From an uncultured Clostridiaceae bacterium (GTDB lineage: Bacteria; Bacillota; Clostridia; TANB77; CAG-508): a DNA stretch of 19,136 nt. Under the pieces are notes generated by a model. The model was given only the letters and a program-made list of their open reading frames with translations. It made no database searches and was not told the origin of the DNA. A program made the translations under genes and the position numbers. The stretch lies in contig CATXTS010000023.1 in assembly GCA_958402495.1 (NCBI GenBank), positions 1 to 19,136 on the forward strand, written 5' to 3'. Below are positions 1 to 8,205 of this stretch, piece after piece; position 1 is the stretch's first letter; every line of letters begins with the position of its first letter.

Positions 1-311
1 TTATCTACTTCTATTTGCATACCACTGTCTTTTTTCTGAATCTCCAAATTTTCCTGTTTTTCTGTATATTCTATATCTATTTGTTCTAAACTCTCATCAC
101 CTGATAAAGTAAATAAAAAATGTGTATAGGTGATTTCCTGCATATCTAAAGTCATTGTTACTATATCCTGAACACATACTTGCTGCTTATCTACCGTAAA
201 AAAAGCTGGCTTTTCTGTTTGACTTTGTGCCCTTACAATAAGCGGTATACTTAAAGTTAAAATCACTAATAAAACGCCTATTTTCTTATCATTCCACTTG
301 TTTACTTTCAT
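1..311 (-). CDS. Partial secreted or membrane-attached protein, 3' end cut by window edge
   Basis: An open frame begins at the ATG at 309-311 behind a GGAG ribosome binding site and stays open to the left edge, giving 103 residues. Residues 1-29 form a signal peptide: a basic start (MKVNKWNDKK), a hydrophobic core (IGVLLVILTLSIPLIV) and a possible cleavage site near RAQS. The exported part is rich in Val, Thr and Glu with alternating beta-strand character (FFTVDKQQVCVQDIVTMTLD), which resembles cohesin or Ig-like beta-sandwich starts, but I cannot name the family. It starts 28 bp after the stop of the MacB-type permease gene and is probably the last visible member of that operon, so it may be an exported accessory or sensor of the efflux system. 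The frame and start are well supported; the function is unknown. Confidence 0.7.
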   Translation of the reverse strand, partial: MKVNKWNDKKIGVLLVILTLSIPLIVRAQSQTEKPAFFTVDKQQVCVQDIVTMTLDMQEITYTHFLFTLSGDESLEQIDIEYTEKQENLEIQKKDSGMQIEVD

Positions 312-338
312 CTACACTTTTCTCCTTCCTATCTTCCT

Positions 339-1505
339 TTATTCTGTTCTTAATGCCTCTATTGGATTTAAATTAGAGGCCCTATAGGCTGGAAATATTC
401 CAAATATAATCCCTATGACCGCACTTGTTCCAAATGCTAAAAGTACAACAGTTGTCTGTATGGTAAAAGCATATCCTAAATGCTGTATAAATACACCAAT
501 GCCTATACCAATGCCAACTCCCATACTTCCGCCTAATAAACAAAGTACCAAAGATTCCATTAAAAATTGTATTAAAATATCTTTTCTTTTTGCACCTAAG
601 GCCTTTCTTATACCAATTTCTTTTGTCCTTTCTGTTACAGAAACTAACATAACATTCATAACGCCAATTCCTCCAACAACTAGTGAAATACTAGCAATGC
701 CACCTAATAACAAAGATAAAGTATTGTTTACTTCTTGCATCGTCTCTAACATAGATTCTTGTGAAGAAACACGATAATCATCACTAGAAATTTGTAAATC
801 AGAACGAATCTTATTTTCAATTAGAGCTATTGTGTTTTCTATTTTAGCTTCCTCTTCTACTTTAACATACATTTGGGTAATACTGGTATCTGTCCCTAAA
901 AAACTTGCAGTTGTTAGTGGAATGATTAACAGATTATCTATATCCGTTCCCATAGAAGAACCTTCTTCTTTTAATAAACCAATGACTGTATAAGTATCAC
1001 CATCTATTTTTAATTTTTCTCCTACTGGATTGGTCATTCCAAATAAAGTACTAGCTAAGTCATAACCAATTATACAGACTTTACTCTTGTTTTCTATATC
1101 AATTGTGGAAATTGTCCTTCCTTCGGTTATGGTTAAATTTGTTACCTCTAAATAATGGGCATTGGTTGCTATCATAGAAGATTTTGAAGAAGTTTTTGTA
1201 TCTTTACTAATTGTCCCTGTTACCGTTTTATAAGGTGCTACTGCCTTCACATTGGCTAACTGTTTTAAAGCCTCTACTTGCTCATAAGATAAGCTGGTAT
1301 CTTCTGCTTGTATACTAACCGTTAAAATATCGGTTCCTAAGGATTGTACCTGACTTGCCACACTTTGACTTGCTCCATTTCCAATTCCTACTAATATAAT
1401 GACAGAAGCAATGCCAATCATCAAACCCAACATAGTTAAAATAGACCTTAATGTATTACTCCTAATATTTTGAAGAGCCACTTTTATAATATCTATCACT
1501 TGCAT
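339..1505 (-). CDS. MacB-type ABC transporter permease (FtsX fold)
   Basis: A 388-residue permease of the MacB/FtsX family. The first transmembrane helix lies at about residues 20-42, after the typical opening NIRSNTLRSILTMLGLMIGIAS. A large extracytoplasmic MacB-PCD-like domain follows at about 45-260, and three more helices lie near 262-290, 312-338 and 348-376. The cytoplasmic motif TERTKEIGIRKALGA, diagnostic of this superfamily, sits between helices 2 and 3, and the C-terminus FPAYRASNLNPIEALRTE is also typical. Family members use ATP hydrolysis in a mechanotransmission mode to move peptides, lipids or antibiotics across the envelope together with a MacA-like adaptor. The ATPase gene lies 3 bp upstream and the adaptor just beyond it, so the three form one transporter. 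The substrate is not evident. The length is normal for Gram-positive homologues, which lack the fused ATPase of E. coli MacB. Confidence 0.93.
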   Translation of the reverse strand: MQVIDIIKVALQNIRSNTLRSILTMLGLMIGIASVIILVGIGNGASQSVASQVQSLGTDILTVSIQAEDTSLSYEQVEALKQLANVKAVAPYKTVTGTISKDTKTSSKSSMIATNAHYLEVTNLTITEGRTISTIDIENKSKVCIIGYDLASTLFGMTNPVGEKLKIDGDTYTVIGLLKEEGSSMGTDIDNLLIIPLTTASFLGTDTSITQMYVKVEEEAKIENTIALIENKIRSDLQISSDDYRVSSQESMLETMQEVNNTLSLLLGGIASISLVVGGIGVMNVMLVSVTERTKEIGIRKALGAKRKDILIQFLMESLVLCLLGGSMGVGIGIGIGVFIQHLGYAFTIQTTVVLLAFGTSAVIGIIFGIFPAYRASNLNPIEALRTE

Positions 1506-1508
1506 ATA

Positions 1509-2180
1509 TTAGGCCTCCTCTTCATATAACTTTCCATCTGCAATTCTAACCACTCTTTTAGCCCTTTTAGCCACTTGGGTATCGTGTGTAATTAAAATAA
1601 TGGTTTGCCCATTTGCATTTAACTCTTCTAACTTTTCCATAATTTCTACACTCGTCTTTGAGTCTAATGCTCCTGTTGGTTCATCTGCTAAAATCATTTC
1701 CGGTTTACAAGCTAAAGCCCTTGCAATGGCAACCCTTTGTTGTTGTCCTCCAGATAACTGGTTTGGTAAATGCTTTTCTCTTCCTTGTAAGCCTACTTGT
1801 TTTAAATAGCCTATTGCAATTTCCTTAGCCTCTTTATTCTTTTTTCCCTGATACATTAATGGTAAACTCACATTTTCTAAGGCATTTAACTTTTGTAATA
1901 AATTAAAATTTTGAAATATAAAACCTATTTTTTGATTACGTATTTGTGCTAATTCCTTTTCCGTTAGAGAACTGACCAAATGATTATTTAAATAGTATTC
2001 ACCCGCATCTGGCACATCTAATAGACCTAAAATATTCATTAAGGTTGATTTTCCGCTTCCACTTGGTCCAATAATAGATACAAACTCTCCTTTTTTTACA
2101 TAAAAATCAATATAGTCTAAAGCCTTTATTTCTTCCTCTCCCATAGTAAAATATTTTGCTATTTTATTTAATCTTATCAT
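1509..2180 (-). CDS. MacB/LolD-type ABC transporter ATPase
   Basis: A 223-residue nucleotide-binding subunit with every ABC motif intact. Walker A is GPSGSGKST (residues 38-46), the Q-loop Gln is at about 90 (GFIFQNFNLL), the signature LSGGQQQRVAIARAL starts at 142, Walker B with catalytic Glu is ILADEPTGALDS (D166, E167), and the switch His is in ITHD at about 199. The FNLL after the Q-loop and the LNALENVSLPL segment are typical of the LolD/MacB/FtsE subgroup. It powers the permease encoded 3 bp downstream. Translation is probably coupled along the operon; the adaptor gene ends 29 bp upstream of this start. Confidence 0.95.
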   Translation of the reverse strand: MIRLNKIAKYFTMGEEEIKALDYIDFYVKKGEFVSIIGPSGSGKSTLMNILGLLDVPDAGEYYLNNHLVSSLTEKELAQIRNQKIGFIFQNFNLLQKLNALENVSLPLMYQGKKNKEAKEIAIGYLKQVGLQGREKHLPNQLSGGQQQRVAIARALACKPEMILADEPTGALDSKTSVEIMEKLEELNANGQTIILITHDTQVAKRAKRVVRIADGKLYEEEA

Positions 2181-2209
2181 TTCTCATCCTTTCCTTGTTC
2201 TAGCTTTCC

Positions 2210-3268
2210 TTAATTTCTACCAGGCATTTCTCCTTGTGGCATATCAAAAGTAAATCCAGAGTCAGTACCTTTCATTGATTGTCTATCCCAACCGCCACCA
2301 TTTGCATTAGAAGTACTAGATGAACCCAAACCAAATGTTACATTTGAAGTTGTTTGTACCATTTGAATGGTTTCCTTTTCTTCTAATCCTGATACAATCT
2401 GTACATAAGTATCGTTTGCAATACCGATTTCTACTTTTCTATTTTCTGTAGTGCCATCCTCTTTTACGACTACTACATATTTATAGTCTTCTTCTGTTTG
2501 TACAGCCTCTATGGGAACGGCTATGCAATTTTCTACCTTTTCTAATAAAATGCTACAAGAAGCAGACATTCCTATTTTGACATTTCCATCATTTTGAAAG
2601 CTAACCATTCCTGTAAAACTAGAACCACTACTAGCATATGTTCCTGTTGCATTTATCTTTGAAATAGTACCTGTATAGGTCTTATCCTCATAAGCAGATA
2701 AGGTAATAGTTACATTTTGCCCTACTGCCACTTGGCTAATTTCACTTTCTGGAATACTTAAACTCATAGTCAAATTTTCTAAATTCTCGACTGTTACAAA
2801 ATGGTTACTTGTACATTTGCTCCCTGTCTCTGGAACTGTATAACTGGCAATCACGCAATCATAACTCGCTGTTAAATAGGTTCCATCTGTATATTGTAAA
2901 ATAGGATTTCCTGCTTCCACCTTATCATCATCTTCTACACACATCATTTTAAAATACTTCGTCGTTGTTAAACTTAATTTTTCTGTTCCACTAGAACCCA
3001 CTTGTCCTGAGCCAGTTAAAGTTTTCTCAATCGTTTGCGTTCCTACCTGTGTTTCTATCATTTGGCTAGTTACATTGGTACTACTTGTAGCTTGACTATT
3101 ACTTTTTCCCATAGCCACCATCATTGCCAAAATAAAAATCACTATCAAAACAAACACATTTGTTATAATTGCTTTTTTACTCATTTTCTGTTTACTCTTT
3201 TTCATAACCGGTTTCCTTTCTCTTTTTAATTTCTGATTATCTCTTTTTCTTCCTAATTTGCTTTTCAT
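2210..3268 (-). CDS. MacA-like membrane fusion / adaptor protein of the efflux system
   Basis: A 352-residue protein with a very basic N-terminus, one transmembrane anchor at about residues 35-54 (IITNVFVLIVIFILAMMVAMG), and an extracellular adaptor region. That region has a split barrel-sandwich (lipoyl-like) domain at about 75-170, a beta-barrel at about 170-260 (IPESEISQVAVGQNVTITL), and a membrane-proximal domain (CIAVPIEAVQTEEDYKYVVVV). The alpha-hairpin expected between the lipoyl halves is almost absent, which fits a Gram-positive adaptor with no outer-membrane channel to reach. The tail is Ser/Asn/Gly-rich and ends FDMPQGEMPGRN. The first ATG has only a weak AAAGGA site; a second ATG at 3203-3205 (MKKSKQK) has a comparable AAAGG site and would remove 21 very basic residues, so the start is uncertain. 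The gene belongs to the operon with the ATPase and permease. Confidence 0.88.
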   Translation of the reverse strand: MKSKLGRKRDNQKLKRERKPVMKKSKQKMSKKAIITNVFVLIVIFILAMMVAMGKSNSQATSSTNVTSQMIETQVGTQTIEKTLTGSGQVGSSGTEKLSLTTTKYFKMMCVEDDDKVEAGNPILQYTDGTYLTASYDCVIASYTVPETGSKCTSNHFVTVENLENLTMSLSIPESEISQVAVGQNVTITLSAYEDKTYTGTISKINATGTYASSGSSFTGMVSFQNDGNVKIGMSASCSILLEKVENCIAVPIEAVQTEEDYKYVVVVKEDGTTENRKVEIGIANDTYVQIVSGLEEKETIQMVQTTSNVTFGLGSSSTSNANGGGWDRQSMKGTDSGFTFDMPQGEMPGRN

Positions 3269-3302
3269 AAATCCTTTTCATATAACTTTCTATAAAGGAG
3301 TC

Positions 3303-3326
3303 CTAGTATTATATCTATAATGCTAG
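3303..3326. other. Intergenic inverted repeat before the adaptor gene
   Basis: CTAGTATTAT and ATAATGCTAG face each other across a 4-nt loop, giving ten pairs as plus-strand RNA with one T.G wobble and one mismatch on the minus strand. It lies between the small membrane protein gene and the adaptor gene and has no T-run on the transcribed strand, so it is probably an mRNA processing or stability hairpin and not a terminator. Confidence 0.35.
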
Positions 3327-3336
3327 TACATTTACT

Positions 3337-3564
3337 TTAACTATTTGCGGTATTGGTATCTTCTATGCTTTGCCCATTACCACCATTTGGTCCACCTTGT
3401 GGCATATCTCCTGGAACAAAATTACCCATTTGTGGTCTTTGACCTCGCATTCCATCTTGCTCTTCCATATTTTTACTATTTTTAGTAAATAGTAAAAAAC
3501 AACTAGCTGTAATAACGGCACCTATCAGAATTCCCAATACTAACATAATGATTTTGTCCTTCAT
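3337..3564 (-). CDS. Small single-pass membrane protein with Met/Pro/Gly-rich tail
   Basis: A 75-residue protein, or 78 from an ATG nine bases upstream. The inner ATG at 3562-3564 is preferred because the AAAGG ribosome binding site lies 9 nt before it, whereas it directly abuts the outer ATG. Residues 4-30 form one hydrophobic helix (IIMLVLGILIGAVITASCFLLF). The rest is a polar, disordered tail rich in Met, Pro, Gly and Gln (RGQRPQMGN, GDMPQGGPNGGNG). This is the first gene of the efflux operon. Its tail shares the DMPQG/MPQG motif with the C-terminus of the adaptor encoded next. I do not recognise the family. Small proteins of this shape may assist transporter assembly or bind metal through Met residues, but that is inference. 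Confidence 0.72.
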   Translation of the reverse strand: MKDKIIMLVLGILIGAVITASCFLLFTKNSKNMEEQDGMRGQRPQMGNFVPGDMPQGGPNGGNGQSIEDTNTANS

Positions 3565-3618
3565 GTTTTTCATCCTTTCTTTTTATAAAATCTTTAGCCT
3601 TTTGCTATGCTATTTTGT

Positions 3619-3651
3619 ATTATAAAGACCCTACCTTAAAACATTCTTAAA
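3619..3651 (-). promoter_or_regulatory. Putative activator-dependent promoter with tandem TTTAAG direct repeat, efflux operon
   Basis: On the minus strand TTTAAG (3651-3646), five bases, and TTTAAG (3640-3635) form an 11-bp-period direct repeat, followed 10 bp later by a perfect TATAAT -10 box (3624-3619). No good -35 hexamer exists; the repeat occupies that place. This layout is known for OmpR/PhoB-family response regulators that activate from a site overlapping -35. The distal copy overlaps the stop codon of the CofE-like gene. Confidence 0.55.
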
Positions 3652-4351
3652 CTTTTTCTAATTTTCTAATTAAAATAAAAGGGGTTAGTTGGTTAGATTG
3701 TCCTGCTGGATTATCCTCTATTAATTGCTCTAAAAAAGCATCATCTTTCTCTATAACATTTGCTTTTCCTAAAATAACGCGCTCTAAATCATTGGCATCC
3801 ACAATCATACTTTTGATTCCTAATTTTTCATAAATCTCATTACACACACCATCTGGATTTTTTGGAATACGAATTCCAAATTCTCCATATTCTGGGAAAA
3901 CCTTATCATAAAAACCATCTAGTCCAGTTACTTCCATTCCTACTATATCGTAAAATACACCTTTCTTATGAAATAGTTTTCCAACACCTGCACAGATAGC
4001 AGCATAAATCACTTTTATAGGACCACATATGTTAATTGCAAATTGCATTTTATAAGGGCTATCTACCCCAATTCCAGCACTGCTATGTACAGCAAATTTT
4101 GATAAAAACTTTGCCAAAAAACCAACGTGCATATCTTTTTTATAAATGACTCTTCTTTGGCATAAAGCAATTACCTTTTCACTAATAGACACCATATCGC
4201 CTTCCTGATAATGTGGTAACACATATTTTCTAATGAGTTCTAAGTAATCTTCTCCTATTTGTACATAATGTGTAGGAATGGCATAACGAAGATAGGTATC
4301 TTTTCCTACTCTTCTTTCTAATTGTTTATTTTCATTTGCTTTTAAATCCAT
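3647..4351 (-). CDS. CofE-like protein (coenzyme F420-0:L-glutamate ligase family)
   Basis: A 234-residue cytosolic protein of the F420-0 gamma-glutamyl ligase family. Family features are the N-terminal segment GDMVSISEKVIALCQRR, the central FAINICGPIKVIYAAICAGVGKLFHKKGVFYDIVG region, and the acidic IVDANDLERVILGKA stretch near 185-200. CofE adds glutamate to F420-0 using GTP. Firmicutes generally lack F420, and their homologues are of unproven function, probably amide-bond-forming on another substrate. The start is supported by AAAGGAG seven bases upstream. The gene appears monocistronic, divergent from an Xre regulator and just upstream of the efflux operon promoter. The family call is fairly firm; the substrate is unknown. 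Confidence 0.78.
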   Translation of the reverse strand: MDLKANENKQLERRVGKDTYLRYAIPTHYVQIGEDYLELIRKYVLPHYQEGDMVSISEKVIALCQRRVIYKKDMHVGFLAKFLSKFAVHSSAGIGVDSPYKMQFAINICGPIKVIYAAICAGVGKLFHKKGVFYDIVGMEVTGLDGFYDKVFPEYGEFGIRIPKNPDGVCNEIYEKLGIKSMIVDANDLERVILGKANVIEKDDAFLEQLIEDNPAGQSNQLTPFILIRKLEKV

Positions 4352-4386
4352 TTTTTTCTCCTTTTTCCTTATCTTTCTATTTTGTT

Positions 4387-4435
4387 TTTATAAACTATCC
4401 TTATCTTAAGAGGATTATCTTAAAAAAAGCTTAAA
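4387..4435 (-). promoter_or_regulatory. Putative promoter region of the CofE-like gene with tandem TTTAAG repeat
   Basis: Minus strand: TTTAAG (4435-4430), five bases, TTTAAG (4424-4419), again with 11-bp period, then CTTAAG (4410-4405), with AAGATAA also repeated. A weak -10 (TATAAA, 4392-4387) follows 12 bp after the last copy. The arrangement matches the one before the efflux operon, though the -10 here is less clear. Confidence 0.45.
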
Positions 4436-4547
4436 AAATAAAAAGTTTATTTTGCTTGATTGAATTACTAGTTGAAATTACTCTATTTGTTTCTGTGAAA
4501 TTAAACTTATTCATGCTATATTTACTAGAAAGGAAAGGAGAAGATAC

Positions 4548-4880
4548 ATGGCTGTAGATTTTGCTATTATTGGAAAAAGAATTAAACAGACAAGAAAAAG
4601 TAAAGGACTAACCCAAGAGCAATTAGCAGAAAAGATGAACGTCTCTATTGCTTACTTAAGTAAAGTAGAAACTGGAAAAATTCATTTAAATATTGAAAGA
4701 CTTTCTGAAATTTGTGGTTTATTAGAAGTAACAGAAGGAGAAATTTTAAATGGTGTTTCTAATCATTCGGCTCATTATTTACAATCTGAATTTAATGATT
4801 TATTAAGTCGTTGTTCTTCCAAAGACCAAAAGTTAATTTATCATTTAGCAGAAACGGTTTATCGCGAATCACTACGTTAG
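4548..4880 (+). CDS. Xre-family helix-turn-helix regulator
   Basis: A 110-residue protein with a cro/C1-type HTH at residues 8-63. The scaffold is GKRIKQTRKSKGLTQEQLAEKMNVSIAYLSKVETGKIHLNIERL, with the recognition helix around VSIAYLSKVE. The C-terminal 45 residues (SEFNDLLSRCSSKDQKLIYHLAETVYRE) are helical and probably dimerise; the same layout is seen in the second Xre protein of this window at 15153-15488. The ribosome binding site AGGAAAGGAG lies 7 bases before the ATG. It is transcribed alone, away from the CofE-like gene, and ends in its own terminator, so it may control the divergent gene or itself. The target is not deducible from sequence. Confidence 0.88.
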   Translation: MAVDFAIIGKRIKQTRKSKGLTQEQLAEKMNVSIAYLSKVETGKIHLNIERLSEICGLLEVTEGEILNGVSNHSAHYLQSEFNDLLSRCSSKDQKLIYHLAETVYRESLR

Positions 4881-4881
4881 G

Positions 4882-4926
4882 AAAAGCGCTAGTTATCTTT
4901 TACATAACTAACGCTTTATTTTTTTC
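4882..4926 (+). terminator. Rho-independent terminator of the Xre gene
   Basis: AAAGCG-C-TAGTTAT pairs with ATAACTA-A-CGCTTT across a 7-base loop (one internal mismatch), followed by a run of T. It sits directly after the stop codon. Confidence 0.85.
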
Positions 4927-4986
4927 TATCTCTTCTAGAATTTTGATAATCATTCTCAACTTTATTGTTTTTTTCTAAAAATTTTA

Positions 4987-5015
4987 TTGATAAATTTGTC
5001 TAAATATGTTATGAT
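4987..5015 (+). promoter_or_regulatory. Sigma-A promoter of pflB
   Basis: TTGATA (4987-4992), exactly 17 bases, TATGAT (5010-5015). A further perfect TATAAT lies at 5035-5040 with a poor -35 (TGATAA, 17 bases upstream), so a second start is possible. Either gives a short leader before the AAGGAGG site at 5069-5075. I saw no clear Rex-like inverted repeat. Confidence 0.65.
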
Positions 5016-5080
5016 AATTAGGCGAGTAATTTTGTATAATTACGTAAAATGGATAGATAATAACTATAAGGAGGTTTATT

Positions 5081-7315
5081 ATGGAATTTAAACAATGGGA
5101 TGGCTTTAACAAACGTGGTGAATGGACCAAAGAAATCGATGTTAGAGGTTTCATCCAAGCAAATTACACACCTTATGAAGGAGATGATTCTTTCTTAGTA
5201 GGTGCTACACAAAGAACCAAAACATTATGGGATAAAGTGTTAAAACTTTATGAAAAAGAAAGAGAAAATGGTGTATTAGATGTAGATGCCAAAACACCAT
5301 CTGCTGTCAATGCCTATGAAGCAGGATATTTAGATAAGGATTTAGAGCAAATCGTTGGTTTTCAAACAGATAGTCCTTTAAAAAGAGCGATTATGCCAAA
5401 TGGTGGTATTAAAATAGTTGAAAAATCTTGTGAGTCTTATGGTTATGAGGTAGACCCAGAAACCGATTATATTTATAATCATTTAAGAAGAACACATAAT
5501 GACGGTGTTTTTGCAGTTTATACTAAAGACATAAGAGCAGCTAGAAGTTCTCATTTAATTACTGGTCTTCCAGATGGATATGGACGTGGAAGAATTATTG
5601 GTGATTATAGAAGAGTTGCTCTATATGGTGTAGATGCTTTAATTGCCGAGAAAAAACAAGAATTAGATATTTTAGATGTAGATGAATTTACAGCTGATGT
5701 TATTAGAGAACGTGAAGAAATTCATGATCAAATCATTGCTTTAGAAGATTTAAAGAAAATGGCTGCTAAATATGGTTTTGATATTTCTATGCCAGCACAA
5801 ACTGCAAAAGAAGCTGTACAATGGTTATATTTTGCTTACTTAGGTGCTGTAAAAGACCAAAATGGTGCCGCTATGAGTTTAGGTAGAACTTCTACTTTCT
5901 TAGATATCTACATGGAAAGAGATAAAAAGGCAGGTATTTTAACAGAAGAAGAAGCCCAAGAATTAATGGACCATTTTGTTATGAAATTACGTATGATTCG
6001 TTTCTTACGTGCTCCAGAATATAATGAACTATTTAGTGGAGACCCTGTATGGGTAACAGAAAGTGTTGGTGGAATGGGTGTTGATGGAAGAACTTTAGTT
6101 ACTAAGAACTCTTTTAGAATGTTACACACATTAACCACTTTAGGTCCTGCTCCTGAACCAAACTTAACCGTATTATGGTCTGAAAATTTACCAGAAGGAT
6201 TTAAGAAATATACAACTAAAATTTCTATTCAAACTTCTTCTATTCAATATGAAAATGATGATTTAATGAGAGTAACTCTAGGAGATGATTATGGTATTGC
6301 TTGTTGTGTATCTGCTATGAAGATTGGTAAACAAATGCAATTCTTTGGTGCTAGAGCAAACCTTGCTAAAACATTATTATATGCTATTAATGGTGGTAGA
6401 GATGAAAAATCTGGTAAACAAATTGCTCCTAAATTTGAGCCAATTACTTCTGAATATTTAGATTATAATGAAGTTATGGAAAAGTTTGATACCATGATGG
6501 ATTACGTAGCTAAAATTTATATTAAAGCTTTAAATGCTATTCATTATATGCATGACAAGTATTCTTATGAAGCTTTAGAAATGGCTTTACATGATAAAGA
6601 TATTTTAAGAACAATGGCATGTGGTATTGCTGGTTTATCCGTAGTTGCTGATTCTTTATCTGCTATCAAATATGCTAAAGTAAAAGTTATTAGAGATGAA
6701 ACTGGATTAGCCATAGATTATAAAGTAGAAGGTGACTTCCCTAAATACGGAAATGATGATGATAGAGTTGATGAGATTGCTGTAGAAATCGTTAAAACAT
6801 TCATGAGAAAATTACAAAAACATCAAACCTATAGAAATTCAAAACACACCTTATCTATTTTAACGATTACTTCTAATGTAGTATATGGAAAAGCAACTGG
6901 TAACACCCCAGATGGTAGAAGGTCTGGAGAACCATTTGGACCAGGAGCTAACCCTCTACATGGTAGAGATACCAATGGTGCTGTAGCGGTTATGAACACC
7001 ATTGCTAAACTTCCATATGAATATTCTGAAGATGGTATTTCTTATACTTTCTCTATCACACCAGGAACACTTGGTAAAGATTTAGAAACACAAGAACAAA
7101 ACTTAGTTAGTTTATTAGATGGTTACTTTAAACAAACTGGTCATCATATTAATGTTAACGTATTCGATAGAGCTTTACTAGAAGATGCTATGGAACATCC
7201 AGAAAAATATCCACAATTGACGATTCGTGTATCTGGGTATGCTGTTAACTTTATTAAATTAACAAGAGAACAACAATTAGATGTTATCAACAGAACGATT
7301 CAAGATAGAATCTAA
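5081..7315 (+). CDS. pflB: Pyruvate formate-lyase
   Basis: A 744-residue glycyl radical enzyme that converts pyruvate and CoA to acetyl-CoA and formate in anaerobic fermentation. The catalytic double cysteine is in GIACCVSAM (C408, C409) and the radical glycine in RVSGYAVNF (G719), 26 residues from the end, as in the E. coli enzyme. PFL-specific stretches such as [22 protein letters not shown] and [16 protein letters not shown] confirm pyruvate specificity over other glycyl radical enzymes. Length is normal (about 740-760). The start has a consensus AAGGAGG site 6 bases upstream. The activating enzyme gene follows 96 bp downstream, beyond a hairpin. The gene is intact and codon use is that of a highly expressed gene. 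Confidence 0.98.
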   Translation: MEFKQWDGFNKRGEWTKEIDVRGFIQANYTPYEGDDSFLVGATQRTKTLWDKVLKLYEKERENGVLDVDAKTPSAVNAYEAGYLDKDLEQIVGFQTDSPLKRAIMPNGGIKIVEKSCESYGYEVDPETDYIYNHLRRTHNDGVFAVYTKDIRAARSSHLITGLPDGYGRGRIIGDYRRVALYGVDALIAEKKQELDILDVDEFTADVIREREEIHDQIIALEDLKKMAAKYGFDISMPAQTAKEAVQWLYFAYLGAVKDQNGAAMSLGRTSTFLDIYMERDKKAGILTEEEAQELMDHFVMKLRMIRFLRAPEYNELFSGDPVWVTESVGGMGVDGRTLVTKNSFRMLHTLTTLGPAPEPNLTVLWSENLPEGFKKYTTKISIQTSSIQYENDDLMRVTLGDDYGIACCVSAMKIGKQMQFFGARANLAKTLLYAINGGRDEKSGKQIAPKFEPITSEYLDYNEVMEKFDTMMDYVAKIYIKALNAIHYMHDKYSYEALEMALHDKDILRTMACGIAGLSVVADSLSAIKYAKVKVIRDETGLAIDYKVEGDFPKYGNDDDRVDEIAVEIVKTFMRKLQKHQTYRNSKHTLSILTITSNVVYGKATGNTPDGRRSGEPFGPGANPLHGRDTNGAVAVMNTIAKLPYEYSEDGISYTFSITPGTLGKDLETQEQNLVSLLDGYFKQTGHHINVNVFDRALLEDAMEHPEKYPQLTIRVSGYAVNFIKLTREQQLDVINRTIQDRI

Positions 7316-7330
7316 ATAATATGTAGGGAG

Positions 7331-7376
7331 TCTGGCTTTCCCTTCCCTAGTAGAAGGAAAGTCAGATTTCTTTTTT
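7331..7376 (+). terminator. Terminator-like hairpin between pflB and pflA
   Basis: TCTGGCTTTCC(C)TTC pairs with GAAGGAAAGTCAGA (one bulge, one G.T) and is followed by a T-rich run at 7368-7376. It is strong enough to be an intrinsic terminator. No separate promoter before pflA is obvious, so partial read-through probably lowers pflA expression relative to pflB. Confidence 0.8.
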
Positions 7377-7411
7377 GGAAAAAAATTATCATAAAAAGGA
7401 GACTAAATGTC

Positions 7412-8125
7412 ATGATAGAAGGAAAAATACATTCATTTGAGTCATTAGGAGCAGTAGATGGTCCTGGTATCCGTTTCATCGTATTTATGCAAGGCTGCTG
7501 TTTACAATGTAAATACTGTCAAAATAGAGATACTTGGGATTTACATGGTGGAACTACTTACACAGTCCTACAAGTTTTAGAAAAAATCCAAAAATATAAA
7601 AACTATATTATGCCAGATGGCGGTGTTACTATTAGTGGTGGTGAACCTCTATTACAGCCAGACTTTATAATTGCCTTATTTAAAGCATTAAAAAAAGAAG
7701 GTATCCATACCTGTATCGACACCTCTGGTAACTTTACTATTACAGACAAAATCAAAGAAGTGATTGATTTAACGGATTTATTTTTACTAGATATAAAATG
7801 TATCAATGATGAAAAGTGTAAAGATTTAACGGGTGTTTCTAACCAAAAAGAGTTAGATTTTGCTCGCTACTTAAGTGCACATAACAAGCCTTTTTGGATT
7901 AGACAAGTCCTAATTCCTGGCATAACAGATGATGAAACCGACTTACTAAAACTAAAAGATTTTATTGCTACTTTACCAACTGTAGAACGTGTGGAATTCC
8001 TTCCTTATCATGATTTAGGAAAATTTAAATGGACTAAGTTACATTTAGATTATCCCTTAGAAAAGGTTAGAACCGCTAATCAAGAAGATATAAAAAGAGC
8101 TAAAGAAATCGTAGGTATTTCATAA
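7412..8125 (+). CDS. pflA: Pyruvate formate-lyase activating enzyme (radical SAM)
   Basis: A 237-residue radical SAM enzyme that installs the glycyl radical on PflB using S-adenosylmethionine and a [4Fe-4S] cluster. The cluster motif is CCLQCKYC (C29-x3-C33-x2-C36), preceded by the activase signature GAVDGPGIRFIVFMQGC. The SAM-binding SGGEPLLQP lies near residues 74-82. C-terminal strands (WIRQVLIPGITDDE, VEFLPYHDLGKFKW) match activases of PFL type and not those of larger dehydratase-type enzymes, which carry a ferredoxin insert that is absent here. The ribosome binding site AAGGAG is 10 bases upstream. It forms an operon with pflB. Confidence 0.96.
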   Translation: MIEGKIHSFESLGAVDGPGIRFIVFMQGCCLQCKYCQNRDTWDLHGGTTYTVLQVLEKIQKYKNYIMPDGGVTISGGEPLLQPDFIIALFKALKKEGIHTCIDTSGNFTITDKIKEVIDLTDLFLLDIKCINDEKCKDLTGVSNQKELDFARYLSAHNKPFWIRQVLIPGITDDETDLLKLKDFIATLPTVERVEFLPYHDLGKFKWTKLHLDYPLEKVRTANQEDIKRAKEIVGIS

Positions 8126-8137
8126 ATATAATAAAAG

Positions 8138-8191
8138 AAAAGAAATTCCAAAACGATACCTTCAAAAGTAAAGTTTAAGAATTTCTTTTTT
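8138..8191. terminator. Bidirectional terminator between pflA and the convergent exporter gene
   Basis: AAAAGAAATTC (8138-8148) pairs with GAATTTCTTTT (8179-8189) over a 30-base loop. A-runs on one side and T-runs on the other serve both strands. Confidence 0.6.
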
Positions 8192-8205
8192 ATTTGTTCT
8201 TTTAT

